Counted from the first letter of the stretch, positions 29,061 to 38,192 are shown. The stretch: DNA of 64,000 bases from Myxococcaceae bacterium JPH2 (GCA_016458225.1 JAEMGR010000003.1:558001-622000), one strand, 5' to 3'. Notes: generated by a model from the sequence alone, not told the origin. Translations and numbers: made by a program.

Positions 29061-29989
29061 GGCAGCACCCCCGCCACGCCCAGGCCATTGTGCGAGGGCA
29101 CCAGGGCCACGCGCGGCCCGCCCTCGGGCGGCGGCATGAAGTGCAGCCCCGCGCCCGCCAGCAACACCCCCACCGCCATCAGCCCCACCGCCAGCGTCTT
29201 GTCATTGCCCAGCTTGCGGTCCTGCTCGCGGTAGTACGACAGCGGGCGCAGGTTCTGTCCGTCGCACGAGGTGCCCTTGCCCGGACACAGCTCGTCATTG
29301 AGCACCTTCTGTCGCGACAGCGTGATGAGTCCATACACGCCACCGCCCAGCAGCACCGCGCCACCGCTCGTGAGGAGCGAGTAAGGCAAGAGCCGCGACG
29401 CGGGCGGCGGCAAGGGAGAGCCGCTCGCCTCCGCCACCACCCAGGGCACCAACTGCCGCAGCGTCTCCGGATCCTTCGCCAACCGCGTGCTGCGTCCCAC
29501 CGGCAAGCTCTTCACCGTGTCGAGCACCTGGAGCGACAGCTCGTACACGGCCCCGAGCTTGGACAGCGAGCCCGTCATCACGTAGCGCGCGCCCAGCGTG
29601 CTGCCCAGGTCCGTGGCGCACGCGGACGGGTCTTCGTCACACGCGCCCAAGAGCTGGCGCTGCCGCTCGGTGCTCAGCACCGTCTGGATGTCCTTGCGCG
29701 AGAGGACCTGGAACAAGGCCCGCGCGTTGAGCGTCTGCACCACCGCGTCGGTGAGGGCCGCGGCCTGCGCGGGCTCGGTGCCCTGCGCCGTGAGGTCCGA
29801 CACCACGAGCCTCGGCTTCTCACCGTCCTTCAAGGGGAGGATGGGCGCCGCGCTGCTCCCCGCGGGCATGCACACCAGGGGGCGCGTCACCTGCGCGGGA
29901 CACTGAGCGCTGCCCTCGCCCGCAGCCACCGCGCTGAAGCCCCACAGCCCCACGAGAACCACCACGAACTTGCCCAAGGCCCCTCCCAC
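29057..29989 (-). CDS. CsgG/TolB-N-like exported protein with C-terminal membrane helices
   Basis: 310 residues. Signal peptide (FVVVLVGLWGFSAVAAG), then a domain with the pattern of FlgO/CsgG or TolB N-domains: KPRLVVSDLTAQG, LTDAVVQTLNARALFQVLSRKDIQTVL, LGSTLGARYVMTGSLSKLGAVYELSLQVLDTVKS. After a Pro linker, two hydrophobic stretches (LLTSGGAVLLGGGVYGLITLS and TLAVGLMAVGVLLAGAGLHFM) flank a short Cys-containing loop. The family architecture is common in myxobacteria next to lipoproteins. It is first in a two-gene operon with the propeller lipoprotein. The role is unknown. Confidence 0.78.
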   Translation of the reverse strand: MGGALGKFVVVLVGLWGFSAVAAGEGSAQCPAQVTRPLVCMPAGSSAAPILPLKDGEKPRLVVSDLTAQGTEPAQAAALTDAVVQTLNARALFQVLSRKDIQTVLSTERQRQLLGACDEDPSACATDLGSTLGARYVMTGSLSKLGAVYELSLQVLDTVKSLPVGRSTRLAKDPETLRQLVPWVVAEASGSPLPPPASRLLPYSLLTSGGAVLLGGGVYGLITLSRQKVLNDELCPGKGTSCDGQNLRPLSYYREQDRKLGNDKTLAVGLMAVGVLLAGAGLHFMPPPEGGPRVALVPSHNGLGVAGVLP

Positions 29990-30231
29990 TCAGGTGCTCC
30001 AGGAGCGGCCCTCTCCTGGCTTCGACACGGTGTGACGCGACGACAATGTAGCGGAGCGCCCCCGACCCGCGCGAGTCGACTGCTTACGGTCCACGTCCCC
30101 CGCGTCGCCATGCGTCCCGCGCCATCGAGCAGCGCTGCCAGTCACGCGGCGAGGCGCGCCATGTCACGAGCACGCGCAGGGCCACGTGTCTCATGGCTCA
30201 GACACGAGCGGCGATGCGTTGGATGTGACGC

Positions 30232-31428
30232 TCAGCCCGGGCGCAGGGCCGCTTGCCTCGCGGCCCTCGCCAGCGCGGGCAGGTCATCTCGCTCGGAGGA
30301 TTCGGCCTCGGAGGAGACCGGCACTCGCGCGCGCTCCGGCGAGAACAGGCGCGCGGGTGTCCGCGACTGACCTCGCAGCCGGATGAACAGGCGCAGCTGC
30401 TCGCGCAGCTCCTCCACCTCGGGACCCTGTTCGTCCCGCGCGCGCCGCGCCGCCGCGTCCAGCCGAGCCCACGCTGCTTCTTCGTTCCACACACCCACGG
30501 GCCGCGCCCGAGACAGGGACGCGAGCGCCGCGGCGACTTCGTAGAGGCCCGCCCTTCCTTCCGTGAAGTCCTCACCGGAGGGCAGGCGCGCTTCGGAGGA
30601 GGACTCGCGCGCGGCCAGCCAGGACAGCAACGCGGGCACCTCGAACTCGCGCGGCACCACGGGCGAGAGCCACGCCTCCAACACGGCCTGCACCCGCGCG
30701 CGCGCCACATCGCACCAGAAGGCCGCGTGCAGCAGCAGCTCCGGACCGCTGCGGGCCACCCGCTGCGGCGCGCGCCGTGCCCGCTTCAAGAGAAAGTCCT
30801 TCACCCGACCGCTCACATCGAAGCGCGCCAGTCGCTCCCACAGCGCGGTCAGCGCGGCGTTCGCCAAGGGCAGCGCGCGGGCCAGCTCGTCGGCCTCGGC
30901 CGAGGTGAAGGGCAGCGCGCCCTCGGCGACGGGCCGCTTGAAGACGCGCTCGAACACCTCACCCGCGGCGCAGGCCGCGCGCAGCTCCGGCAGGTTGCGT
31001 GGCAACAGCTCCACGGCCCGCGCCCACTCGCGCCGACCCAGGAGCGGGCCCGCGTCCAGCACCACCGTCTCCAATCGCAGCAGCGCGCTCCCCAGCGCAT
31101 CCGCGGGCGCCACGTCCGGCAGGCGCTTCAGCACCGCCTTGCGCACGGCCTCGCGCAGCCGCTCCACCTCTTCCATCAACTTCACGGGCGAGGAGCCGCG
31201 CGGCCAACCTTCCGCGGCGGCGCGGCGCTGGAGGGCCACGAGCGCGGCATCGACCTCGGGCTGCGCCGTGGCCACCTCGCGCAACAGCTCCACGTCCGCG
31301 CGCAGCCGGTCCTTCCAGAAGAAGGCCTCCAGCAAGCCCTTCAGCGCGCGGTAGCGCAGGCGCGTGGCCTCCAGGAGGTCCGCTCGGTCCTCCAGCCGCG
31401 CCCGCAGGTCCTCGGGATGGGTGGCCAC
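30232..31428 (-). CDS. Hypothetical Ala/Arg/Leu-rich helical protein
   Basis: About 398 residues from GTG 31428 (VATHPEDLRARLEDRADLLEATRL). The frame stays open upstream, but that part overlaps dnaN antisense and lacks coding character. The protein is almost all alpha-helix, acidic and basic in alternation (LRADVELLREVATAQPEVDAALVALQRRAA, KLMEEVERLREAVRKAVLKRL). It has no signal peptide or membrane helix and ends with a disordered tail. I recognise no family. It follows dnaN on the same strand with a gap of about 115 bases and could be co-transcribed with it. Confidence 0.7.
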   Translation of the reverse strand: MATHPEDLRARLEDRADLLEATRLRYRALKGLLEAFFWKDRLRADVELLREVATAQPEVDAALVALQRRAAAEGWPRGSSPVKLMEEVERLREAVRKAVLKRLPDVAPADALGSALLRLETVVLDAGPLLGRREWARAVELLPRNLPELRAACAAGEVFERVFKRPVAEGALPFTSAEADELARALPLANAALTALWERLARFDVSGRVKDFLLKRARRAPQRVARSGPELLLHAAFWCDVARARVQAVLEAWLSPVVPREFEVPALLSWLAARESSSEARLPSGEDFTEGRAGLYEVAAALASLSRARPVGVWNEEAAWARLDAAARRARDEQGPEVEELREQLRLFIRLRGQSRTPARLFSPERARVPVSSEAESSERDDLPALARAARQAALRPG

Positions 31429-31543
31429 GGGCGCATCATAGAGAAGCGCGCCAAGGCTCGCCCCAAACGACACCGGGCGCCTCCGTCGAGTGAACGGAGC
31501 GCGCCCGGAAGCTGAACCGCAGGGGACGGTGACGTCCGTCGGC

Positions 31544-32650
31544 TCACACCCGCATGGGCATGACCACCGCGGTGAAGCTGCGGTCGCCGGGGCCGTGGAG
31601 CACGCCCGGGCTGTGCTCGTCACCCAGCTCGAAGCTGACCTCGTCCGTGTCCGTGACGCCCAGCACGTCCATCAGGTAGCGCGCGTTGAAGCCCACCGTG
31701 ATGTCCGAACCCCGGTACGCCAGCTCCAGCTCGTCCTTGGCCTCGCCCAGGTCCGGGTTGCTGGCGGTGATGATGAGCTTGTTCTGCGCCAGCCCGATGC
31801 GCACGGCGTTGCTCTTGTCCGCGGACAACAGCGCGATGCGCTTGAGGCTCTCCAGCAGGCGCGTCTTCGGCACGAGGACGACCTTCTCGCCCTCCTTGGG
31901 GATGACGCGCTGGTACTCGGGGAACTGGCCGTCGATGAGCCGCATCACCATGGTGAGGCCCGGCTTCTTGAACAGCGCCGAGTTCTCCGCGAAGCCCAGG
32001 TGACACTCGGCGTCGGGCGCCTCGTCCAGCAGGCGCTTGAGCTCCATCAAGCCCTTGCGCGGGATGATGACGCCACTCTTCAGCTTGAAGTCGCCGGGCA
32101 GCTCGCGCTCGATGAGCGACAGGCGGTGGCCGTCCGTGGACACCATGCGGACCTTGCCGTTGGTCTGCGGCTCGAAGAAGACGCCGTTGAGGATGTAGCG
32201 CGTCTCGTCGCTGGAGATGGCGAACTGCGTCTTCTTGATCATCTCCAGGAGGATGTTCCCGGAGATCTGCACCAGCGGAGCGCTCTCCTCCTTGGGGAGC
32301 TTCGGGTACTCCTCCGCCGCCATGCCGACAATCTTGAAGTGGGCCGAGCCGGAGCTGATGTCCACGTAGTTGTTCGCCAGCTTCTTCAGCGTCACCTGCG
32401 CATCCGGCAGGTTCTGGACGATGTCGAAGACGTACTTGGCGCTCAGCGTGACGGCGCCGGGCTTGGTGACCTCGGCGGGGTGCTCGGAGACGACACCGAT
32501 GTCCAGGTCGAACGCCGTGACGGTGACGCCCCCCTTGTTCGCCGTGACGAGCACGTTGGCGAGGATGGGCATCGTCGTCTTGCGCTCCACGATTCCCTGG
32601 GCGCGATAGAGGGCCTTCTTCAGCTCGTCGGCGGCGATGCGGAATTCCAT
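31544..32650 (-). CDS. dnaN: DNA polymerase III beta sliding clamp
   Basis: 368 residues, the standard length of the three-domain beta clamp. Recognisable segments are MEFRIAADELKKALYRAQGIVERKTTMPILANVL, RYILNGVFFEP, VSTDGHRLSL, the domain 2 IIPRKGLMELKRLL, DGQFPEYQRVIP, and the C-terminal FTAVVMPMRV that forms the partner-binding pocket. It confers processivity on the replicase. ATG 32650 has AAGGA eight bases upstream and a good sigma-70-like promoter 40-75 bases further on. Confidence 0.98.
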   Translation of the reverse strand: MEFRIAADELKKALYRAQGIVERKTTMPILANVLVTANKGGVTVTAFDLDIGVVSEHPAEVTKPGAVTLSAKYVFDIVQNLPDAQVTLKKLANNYVDISSGSAHFKIVGMAAEEYPKLPKEESAPLVQISGNILLEMIKKTQFAISSDETRYILNGVFFEPQTNGKVRMVSTDGHRLSLIERELPGDFKLKSGVIIPRKGLMELKRLLDEAPDAECHLGFAENSALFKKPGLTMVMRLIDGQFPEYQRVIPKEGEKVVLVPKTRLLESLKRIALLSADKSNAVRIGLAQNKLIITASNPDLGEAKDELELAYRGSDITVGFNARYLMDVLGVTDTDEVSFELGDEHSPGVLHGPGDRSFTAVVMPMRV

Positions 32651-33062
32651 CGGGGGTCCTTAACGGGTCGCGGCCCACGGGGTCGCGAGGCGACGCCGGA
32701 TGTAGCCCGCACGAGGGGGGGCGTCAATCAACGGCGCATGCCCTTCGCCCCTCGTCCCACGCTCGCGACGCCCCCCTCCCCCGCCCCGCCACACTGACTG
32801 GACGTTCAGCCCACACACCCAGGAAATACAGGGGGTTCCAGGGCGAGCCGACCCACGGAGGGCAGCCAAGGCCGCCGCGCGCGGACCTCCAGCGGCGGGC
32901 GCGGGAAGTCCCCCGGCGAACGGTGTGTCCATGCATCAGGGGTCCAGGCGCCTCGTGGGTTCCCCTCGTGGTTTCCCGAAGGAGGGCTCGGCCACTCCAC
33001 GGGGGACTGGCCCCCGAGGCGGGGGCAGGTGAGACTGCCGCACTCTTTCCACCGGAGTTGCC
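32651..33062. other. Divergent intergenic region upstream of dnaN
   Basis: About 410 GC-rich bases. The dnaN promoter lies at its left end (listed separately). The remainder shows no believable gene; short open frames on the minus strand have Gly/Arg-rich, non-protein-like translations. The promoter of the plus-strand lipoprotein at 33063 should lie near its right end. I see no cluster of DnaA-box-like sites. Confidence 0.4.
32699..32727 (-). promoter_or_regulatory. Candidate sigma-70 promoter of dnaN
   Basis: Reading on the minus strand, TTGACG (32727-32722) and TACATC (32704-32699) are separated by exactly 17 bases. The leader to the dnaN ATG would be about 40 bases and includes the AAGGA ribosome site. 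Confidence 0.55.
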
Positions 33063-33572
33063 ATGACCGTCCGCACGATGCTGCTCTCCGCCGTCCTCGC
33101 GCTCGGCCTCGCCGCCGGGTGCAGCAAGCCGCCCTCGCCTTCCGCTCACCCCTCGAGCGAGCCGGGCGCAGAGGCCGTCCCCACCGAGGCGAAGCAGCCC
33201 GACACGAAGCAACCCGACACCGCGCCGGCGCCCAACGAGCCGGGCACGGCGCCCAGCGCAGGAGGTCCCGAGATGAAGAAGGGTGAGCCCGTGGTCTACA
33301 TCATCAAGAACAGCGGCGTGCGGTGCATCACCACGCCGTGCCCCTACTACAACGCCTTCCGGGCGGATGATCCGAACGCGGACCCCATCCCCGTGCACGA
33401 GCTGGACCTGACCGCGGTGACGGGCGGGCAGCAGGAGCGCCAGGACTCGCTCGTGAACCAGACGACCGCGAAGGACGGCCTGCGCGTGGAGGCCACGCTG
33501 GACAAGCGCGAGCACGCGGGCCCCGCCGGCACCGCGACGGTGCTGCGCGCCAGCAAGCTCGTCGGCGGCTGA
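33063..33572 (+). CDS. Lipoprotein with DUF6748-like domain
   Basis: 169 residues. Signal peptide MTVRTMLLSAVLALGLAAG with lipobox Cys20, then a Pro/Ser/Thr/Ala linker with repeats of KQPDT. A C-terminal domain of about 85 residues contains VRCITTPCPYYNAFRADDPNADPIPVHELDLTAV. The CxxxPCP motif resembles the DUF6748 domain of myxobacterial lipoproteins; my family match is from memory of the motif and is moderate. The rest (TAKDGLRVEATLDKREHAGPAGTATVLRASK) matches the same pattern. Probably monocistronic and anchored in the envelope. Confidence 0.8.
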   Translation: MTVRTMLLSAVLALGLAAGCSKPPSPSAHPSSEPGAEAVPTEAKQPDTKQPDTAPAPNEPGTAPSAGGPEMKKGEPVVYIIKNSGVRCITTPCPYYNAFRADDPNADPIPVHELDLTAVTGGQQERQDSLVNQTTAKDGLRVEATLDKREHAGPAGTATVLRASKLVGG

Positions 33573-33607
33573 TTCCGCCTCGCGCCGCGGCGGTGTGCAG
33601 CGAAGGC

Positions 33608-33631
33608 GCGGGAGCGAAGCACCGCTCCCGC
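33608..33631. terminator. Bidirectional hairpin between convergent genes
   Basis: A perfect 9-bp stem, GCGGGAGCG with CGCTCCCGC, closes on a six-base loop in the 66-base gap between the DUF6748-like gene and the caspase gene. It can serve both strands. There is no U-tract. Confidence 0.7.
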
Positions 33632-33638
33632 GTCCGGC

Positions 33639-35897
33639 TCACAGCCGCAGGCCCACCTGGAACCCGGGCCAGTTCTGCAGCCGGGTGCTCAGGTCCCACT
33701 GGGTGTGCACGCGCATCGTGGTGATGGACTGGAAGTCCGGCGTCTCATCCCAGGTGGCGAACACGTTGTAGGTCGGCCCCGCGAACACCGCCAGCCGTGG
33801 CAGCACCTGGAAGCCCACCATCGCCCGGACCTGGCCCAGCAGAGGGACGCTGTCCTCGAAGGGCTTGCGCATGGGTGTGACCGCGTGGGCCGCCACGTCC
33901 ACGTCCACCCAGAAGCGCTCGCTCACGGGGATGTGGCCGCCCAACCCAATGCCCAGGCTGAAGCGGTCGAGTCGATCATCCGGCCCCATGCCCGCGATGA
34001 GCGTCGTGTAGAGGTAGCGCCCGCCGAACTTCAGCCCCAGGTTGGTGAGCTGGATGTCGCTGGACCACACCTCCACGTGGAACTGGCCCTCGCGCTCGAT
34101 GCTCAGCAGTCCGAGCGGCACGCCCGTCATCCGGTCGGAGAGGTTGATGAGGCCCACCTGCGTACCCGTCACGTGCGCGGCCACGTTGATCAACCCGAGC
34201 TGGATGCCCGTCACCTCGCTGGCCACGTTGAGCATCGCGACCTGCCCGCCCGTGACGTGCTCCGCGCGGTTGAGCCCCATCGCGGCCTGCACGCCCGTCA
34301 GGTCGGCCTTCGTCGAGTTGATGCCGAGGGCCCCTTGGAAGCCCTGCATCGAGCCCTTCACGTGGTTGAAGCCCAAGGCGGCCTGGAAGCCCCACGCGTC
34401 CCCGCCCACGTAGTTGAGGACCGAGGCACCCTGGAAGCCCTCGAAGTCCCGGCGCGCCACGTTGACGCCACCCGCGAGCTGCCCCACGACGCCGACGTCA
34501 TCGCCCGCGTAGTTCACGCCGAACGTGCCCTGGAAGCCTCGCAGCCGCGCACCCGCCACGTTGGTGAACAGGGAGAGCTGCGCGCCGGCCATCTCGCCAC
34601 TCGCCACATTGACGGCCCCGGCCAGCATCACGCCCTTGGACTCCGCGTCGTACCAGTTGCTCACCAGGCCGATCGCCAGCCCGCCACCGAGCGACGCGCC
34701 GCCATTCACCACCCCCAGCGCCAGCCGGTTCTCCACGGGCGCGCTGCCCACGGCCACCGCGTTGGTGCTCACCGAGGGCACCAGGCTCAGGTTGACGGGC
34801 AGGCGCACGCGAAGCCCCGCGCTCGCCAGCTCTCCCGCGGGGGCGGGCCCACCGCGCAGCGCGGTCAGCTCGCCCGGCACGCTCACGAAGTCCGCGGGCG
34901 CCAGCGGCGTGCGCGCGTTGTCGCGCAACACGAAGGCCGCCTCGGCCACCGTGCCTGACAGCTCCCGCCGCGCCGTGTAGCGCCCGGGCGCGAGCCCCAG
35001 CTCGGTGAGGCGACCGGGCGTCTTCTGCACCTCGACCACCAGCGTGCCCGCCGCGTCGCGCACGTACAGCCGGCCCTCCAGCGGCTCGGTGAGCACCAGC
35101 CCCGCGGACGTGGCCCGCAGGTCCGTCATCACCAGGTCGCCTGTGCCCGCCAGCTCGATGTCATACGCCGGATGCTGCGCGCCGCCCTGCGTGCGCTCGG
35201 TGCGCGCCAGCGTCTCGTGGAAGGCGAACTGGTACGCCTCCGTCAGCGTCACGCGGCCGTCGTGCGTGGCGTCCGCCGCGCCTCGCAGGCCAGACACCAG
35301 GTTGTGCGTGAAGTACGAGCCGCCCAGGCGATCCGACTCCTGCGACGCCTCGCTCTCGCTGGAGGACGTGAGGATGGCGTGGCCCTTCACCTGGTTGCCC
35401 ACGTCCACCAGGAACGCCGGCCGCGCCACGCCGCCCTTGCGCCGCGCGAACGCGCCTGACGCGCACGAGTCCAGCACCGCGATGCGCACGTCCGCCGGCA
35501 ACGCGTCCAACGCGCGGCGCAGCTCGCCGTAGTCCACGCGCTGGCCCTGCAGCAGCAGGCCCTCTTCGTCCGAGTGGCCGGAGTAGTACAGCAACACCTC
35601 CACGCGCAGCGCCCCGGAGTCCCGCGCGCCCTCGGCCAGCCGCCGCACGCGGTCAAAGCCCGCCAGCAGCCCCTGGCGATCCACATCCAGGAGCAGCACC
35701 CGGTCCGAGGCCGCCACGCCGCCCAGCTCGCCCAACACCTGCGCGAAGGCGCGCGCGTCCGTGGCCGCGTACTGCAACCGCGTGCGGCCCGGACCTCCGT
35801 CGTTCACCCCGACCAACAGCGCGAGCCGGCGCACCGGCTCCGCCTCGGCGGCCGCCGTTGCTGACCACAACGCCACCAGCAGGGCGAGTCCCCTCAT
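33639..35897 (-). CDS. Exported caspase-family (C14) protease with repeat and barrel-like C-terminus
   Basis: 752 residues. After a signal peptide (LALLVALWSATAAAEA) comes a peptidase C14/metacaspase-like domain at about 22-250: LALLVGVNDGG, catalytic His108 in LLYYSGHSDEEG and catalytic Cys145 in VLDSCASGAF. A small beta domain (about 265-345) follows. Residues about 393-600 hold some ten copies of a roughly 20-residue repeat of the form G-x-Q-x-x-x-G-x-N (GFQGALGINSTKADLTG, GIQLGLINVAAHVTG). The end (about 605-752) has beta-barrel-like strands and finishes FQVGLRL. It is the last gene of an ECF sigma operon and overlaps the anti-sigma gene. It probably acts at the outer membrane. Confidence 0.88.
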   Translation of the reverse strand: MRGLALLVALWSATAAAEAEPVRRLALLVGVNDGGPGRTRLQYAATDARAFAQVLGELGGVAASDRVLLLDVDRQGLLAGFDRVRRLAEGARDSGALRVEVLLYYSGHSDEEGLLLQGQRVDYGELRRALDALPADVRIAVLDSCASGAFARRKGGVARPAFLVDVGNQVKGHAILTSSSESEASQESDRLGGSYFTHNLVSGLRGAADATHDGRVTLTEAYQFAFHETLARTERTQGGAQHPAYDIELAGTGDLVMTDLRATSAGLVLTEPLEGRLYVRDAAGTLVVEVQKTPGRLTELGLAPGRYTARRELSGTVAEAAFVLRDNARTPLAPADFVSVPGELTALRGGPAPAGELASAGLRVRLPVNLSLVPSVSTNAVAVGSAPVENRLALGVVNGGASLGGGLAIGLVSNWYDAESKGVMLAGAVNVASGEMAGAQLSLFTNVAGARLRGFQGTFGVNYAGDDVGVVGQLAGGVNVARRDFEGFQGASVLNYVGGDAWGFQAALGFNHVKGSMQGFQGALGINSTKADLTGVQAAMGLNRAEHVTGGQVAMLNVASEVTGIQLGLINVAAHVTGTQVGLINLSDRMTGVPLGLLSIEREGQFHVEVWSSDIQLTNLGLKFGGRYLYTTLIAGMGPDDRLDRFSLGIGLGGHIPVSERFWVDVDVAAHAVTPMRKPFEDSVPLLGQVRAMVGFQVLPRLAVFAGPTYNVFATWDETPDFQSITTMRVHTQWDLSTRLQNWPGFQVGLRL

Positions 35898-36721
35898 TGC
35901 GTGGGCTTCTCCAAGAGGAAGGAAGTCTGCTCCAGGCCCTCGGGCAGCGCGAGCGCCCCCGTCCGCGCCTCTGGAGACGCGACCAGCGCGCGTGCCGCGG
36001 CCAACACTGGCTCCAGCTCGAACGGCTCCGCGGAGGTGATGAGGAAGAAGCGCTCGAAGCCCGGCGCGTCATCCAACTCATAGGCGCCCGACAGCGAGTG
36101 GCGCGCGGAGGGCTCCAGCACCGCGGACGTCTCGCCGCTCTCGGGCAGGTGCCGGGTGACGGCGCCGCGCCCATCCACCGACACGATGAGCCCATGTCCG
36201 CGGCCCGCCGCCACGTAGGCGAGCTGCACCACATCACCGGCGACGGCGTGGGCCCCGGTATCCAGGCGCTCGGGGGCGCCGGCGCCCTGCCGGTGCACGA
36301 CGAGCTGCGGCGTCAGGCCCTTGATGCGGGTGGACTCGGGCACATCCCCCGACATCCCGCGGCCCGCTCCGGCGCCGTCCGGCAGGGCACCCGGCCGCAC
36401 GAGGACGAACAGGGCCATGGCGGCCAGCACGGGCACCAGCCCGAGGACCGGCCCGAAGCGGAGCAAAGGGCGGGAGGTGTCCCGCCGCGCGGCCTCCACG
36501 CGGGCATTGCGCTCGGCCCGGGCCATCACCTCGCGGGCCACGGCCTCGGCGGGCAACTTCTCCAGGGTGGCGCGGTTGTCGGCCTCCAGGGCCGCCAGTC
36601 GCGCGGCGCCGTCCGGCTCACGGGCCAGGCGGTCCTTCGCGGCGGCCAGCTCGGCGGGGGGCAGGTCGCCCAGCGCGATTCGCTCCAGCAGCCAATCCGG
36701 GGTGCGTTGGGGGGACGTCAT
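35894..36721 (-). CDS. Membrane anti-sigma factor (zinc-finger-less) with sensor domain
   Basis: 275 residues. The N-terminal part (about 1-85) is a cytoplasmic helical segment suited to sigma binding (PDWLLERIALGDLPPAELAAAKDRLAREPDG). One membrane helix follows at about 88-108 (FGPVLGLVPVLAAMALFVLV). The outer domain (about 130-275: LTPQLVVHRQGAGAPERLDTG, VQLAYVAAGRGHGLIVSVDGRGAVTRHLPE) resembles the DUF4384-like sensor of myxobacterial ECF systems. No zinc-binding HxxxCxxC is present. It overlaps the sigma gene by 4 bases upstream and the caspase gene by 4 bases downstream, so it most likely holds the sigma factor at the membrane. Confidence 0.82.
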   Translation of the reverse strand: MTSPQRTPDWLLERIALGDLPPAELAAAKDRLAREPDGAARLAALEADNRATLEKLPAEAVAREVMARAERNARVEAARRDTSRPLLRFGPVLGLVPVLAAMALFVLVRPGALPDGAGAGRGMSGDVPESTRIKGLTPQLVVHRQGAGAPERLDTGAHAVAGDVVQLAYVAAGRGHGLIVSVDGRGAVTRHLPESGETSAVLEPSARHSLSGAYELDDAPGFERFFLITSAEPFELEPVLAAARALVASPEARTGALALPEGLEQTSFLLEKPTQ

Positions 36722-37203
36722 GCAGCCTCCAGCTCCAGCTCCTGCAACACGGCGGACAGCGCCCGCAGCCGCTTGCGCACGCCCGAGACGGACAAGCCCA
36801 CCTCGCGCGCCGTTTCCTCCAACGTCATGCCATCCACCAGGTGGAGCACGGCGATGTCCCGACTGGACGCGGGGACCCGACCAAAGAGCCGGTCGAGCAG
36901 GCCCTTCGCGGCGGTCCGGGCCTCGGTGTCCTCGGCCGAGGCGATCCTCAGCACCAGCTCATCCTCACGGTCCTCGGGCCTGCGCTTGGCGCCGCGCAGG
37001 CGGTTGAGGCACACCCGGGTGGCAATCTGGTGCAGCAGGCTCGACGGCGCGGTGTCCTTCAGCGCCGACTGGTACCGCAAGAGCTGCACGAAGACGTCGT
37101 GCATCGCATCCACGGCCTTCTCCTCGTCCCGCAGGAGGAAACGGCAGCGCCGGAGCACCTGGGGGCCATAGCGGCGGTAGTAGGCCTCCACATCGAGTGA
37201 CAC
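36718..37203 (-). CDS. ECF-family RNA polymerase sigma factor
   Basis: 161 residues from GTG 37203, chosen because AGGAGG lies seven bases upstream; an extension to 37257 is open but lacks such a site. Region 2 is YYRRYGPQVLRRCRFLLRDEEKAVDAMHDVFVQLLRY with the DAxQDVF-type core promoter-recognition helix, then LHQIATRVCLNRLRGAKRR. Region 4 is DIAVLHLVDGMTLEETAREVGLSVSGVRKRLRAL, a canonical -35-binding HTH. It would direct transcription of its own operon, including the anti-sigma and caspase genes. Confidence 0.93.
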   Translation of the reverse strand: MSLDVEAYYRRYGPQVLRRCRFLLRDEEKAVDAMHDVFVQLLRYQSALKDTAPSSLLHQIATRVCLNRLRGAKRRPEDREDELVLRIASAEDTEARTAAKGLLDRLFGRVPASSRDIAVLHLVDGMTLEETAREVGLSVSGVRKRLRALSAVLQELELEAA

Positions 37204-37417
37204 CGGGCACGCCTCCTGTTCGGCGAGGAAAACACCGGTGCCCAGAAAAACTGTCACCCGCCCTCGGTCGAGGCCGCGTGCCTATCCGTTTTTCGGGCGC
37301 CGGACCATTCCAACCCCACGCCCGACCGCTCGCCGCCCCGACCCCCGGGCCATCCCACCGGGAACAGGGGGGAGGCACACATGGAGGGGCCCGGTCCAGG
37401 ACCGCCCAGCGGGGCGC

Positions 37418-37786
37418 TCAGCGCCGCATCAGCGCGTTGGCCACCAGGCCCAACAGCTTCACCTGCGCCGGGTCCAACTGGCGCACCCCGCGCAGCAGTC
37501 GGCGCACCTCGGGCCGTTCCTGGGCGTGCGGAGGCGGCTCACTCGAACGGGCCAGGGCGCTGGCGCCATGGGACACCAACCCCAGCAGCTCGTCCGCGGA
37601 GACTTGCAGCTCGTGACACAGCTTCAGCAGCGTCTGCACGCTCGGCAGCATGCCGCCGCGCTCCAGCCGACCGTAGACTTCGGTCGCGACGTCGATGCGC
37701 TCGGCCACGTCGGCCTGCGTCAGCTCCAGGCGGGCCCGGGCGACGCGCGCTGCCGCTCCGATGGTGGTTGCGAGTTTCTTGTCCAT
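37418..37786 (-). CDS. XRE-family transcriptional regulator
   Basis: 122 residues from ATG 37786 (MDKKLATTIGAAARVARARLEL). The frame is open upstream, but a coding-like HTH begins only here. The HTH spans about residues 8-65: LTQADVAERIDVATEVYGRLERGGMLPSVQTLLKLCHELQVSADELLGL. A C-terminal helix region (EVRRLLRGVRQLDPAQVKLLGLVANALMRR) probably mediates dimer contacts. The spacing and start leave it as a stand-alone gene between the ECF operon and the TolC gene. Its targets are unknown. Confidence 0.88.
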   Translation of the reverse strand: MDKKLATTIGAAARVARARLELTQADVAERIDVATEVYGRLERGGMLPSVQTLLKLCHELQVSADELLGLVSHGASALARSSEPPPHAQERPEVRRLLRGVRQLDPAQVKLLGLVANALMRR

Positions 37787-38192
37787 GCCTTGCTTGCCGA
37801 CCCGAAACGTTTGGCCGACGGCATAGGACGTATGGAGGCAGACAGACAGAACTTGCCGGGTTAGCCTCCAGTTATCCACCCATGGGGTTGCCGTTCCCGA
37901 GGGAGACTTTCGGAGTCTGGGCGGGCCCGACACCGGCCCTGTTCCGAGACGAGACTCCCTCGAAGACAGCGCAATCACGGGCTCCTGAAAACACGCGGTC
38001 GCCGCGGAGTCGTGGCGACCTGTCACGTTGGACCCCGCATTTCCTACGGTGCCGAGGAGTCCTGCCGCCACTGCCTCCCCTCAGGGTTGGCTCGGCTTGG
38101 CGGCGAGCCATGACGTGCGCGCATGCGAGGACTTGCAGCGCGCACGCCATGCATTGCGGCGCGGCGGCCCCCAGTGCAACGAAGCGCCGTGG
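37787..38192. other. Intergenic region between the XRE gene and tolC-like gene
   Basis: About 400 bases. It should hold the XRE promoter near 37800-37860 (an AT-richer stretch) and the 3' end of the efflux operon. Open frames in this stretch have no ribosome site or coding composition. I see no RNA gene. Confidence 0.35.

Noticed and set aside
32660-32932. 90-codon frame upstream of dnaN
   Set aside because: It covers the dnaN promoter and is Gly/Arg/Pro-rich without features.
31544-33062. Chromosomal origin (oriC) near dnaN
   Set aside because: No dnaA gene, no AT-rich unwinding region and no cluster of DnaA-box-like sites in the 400-base gap.
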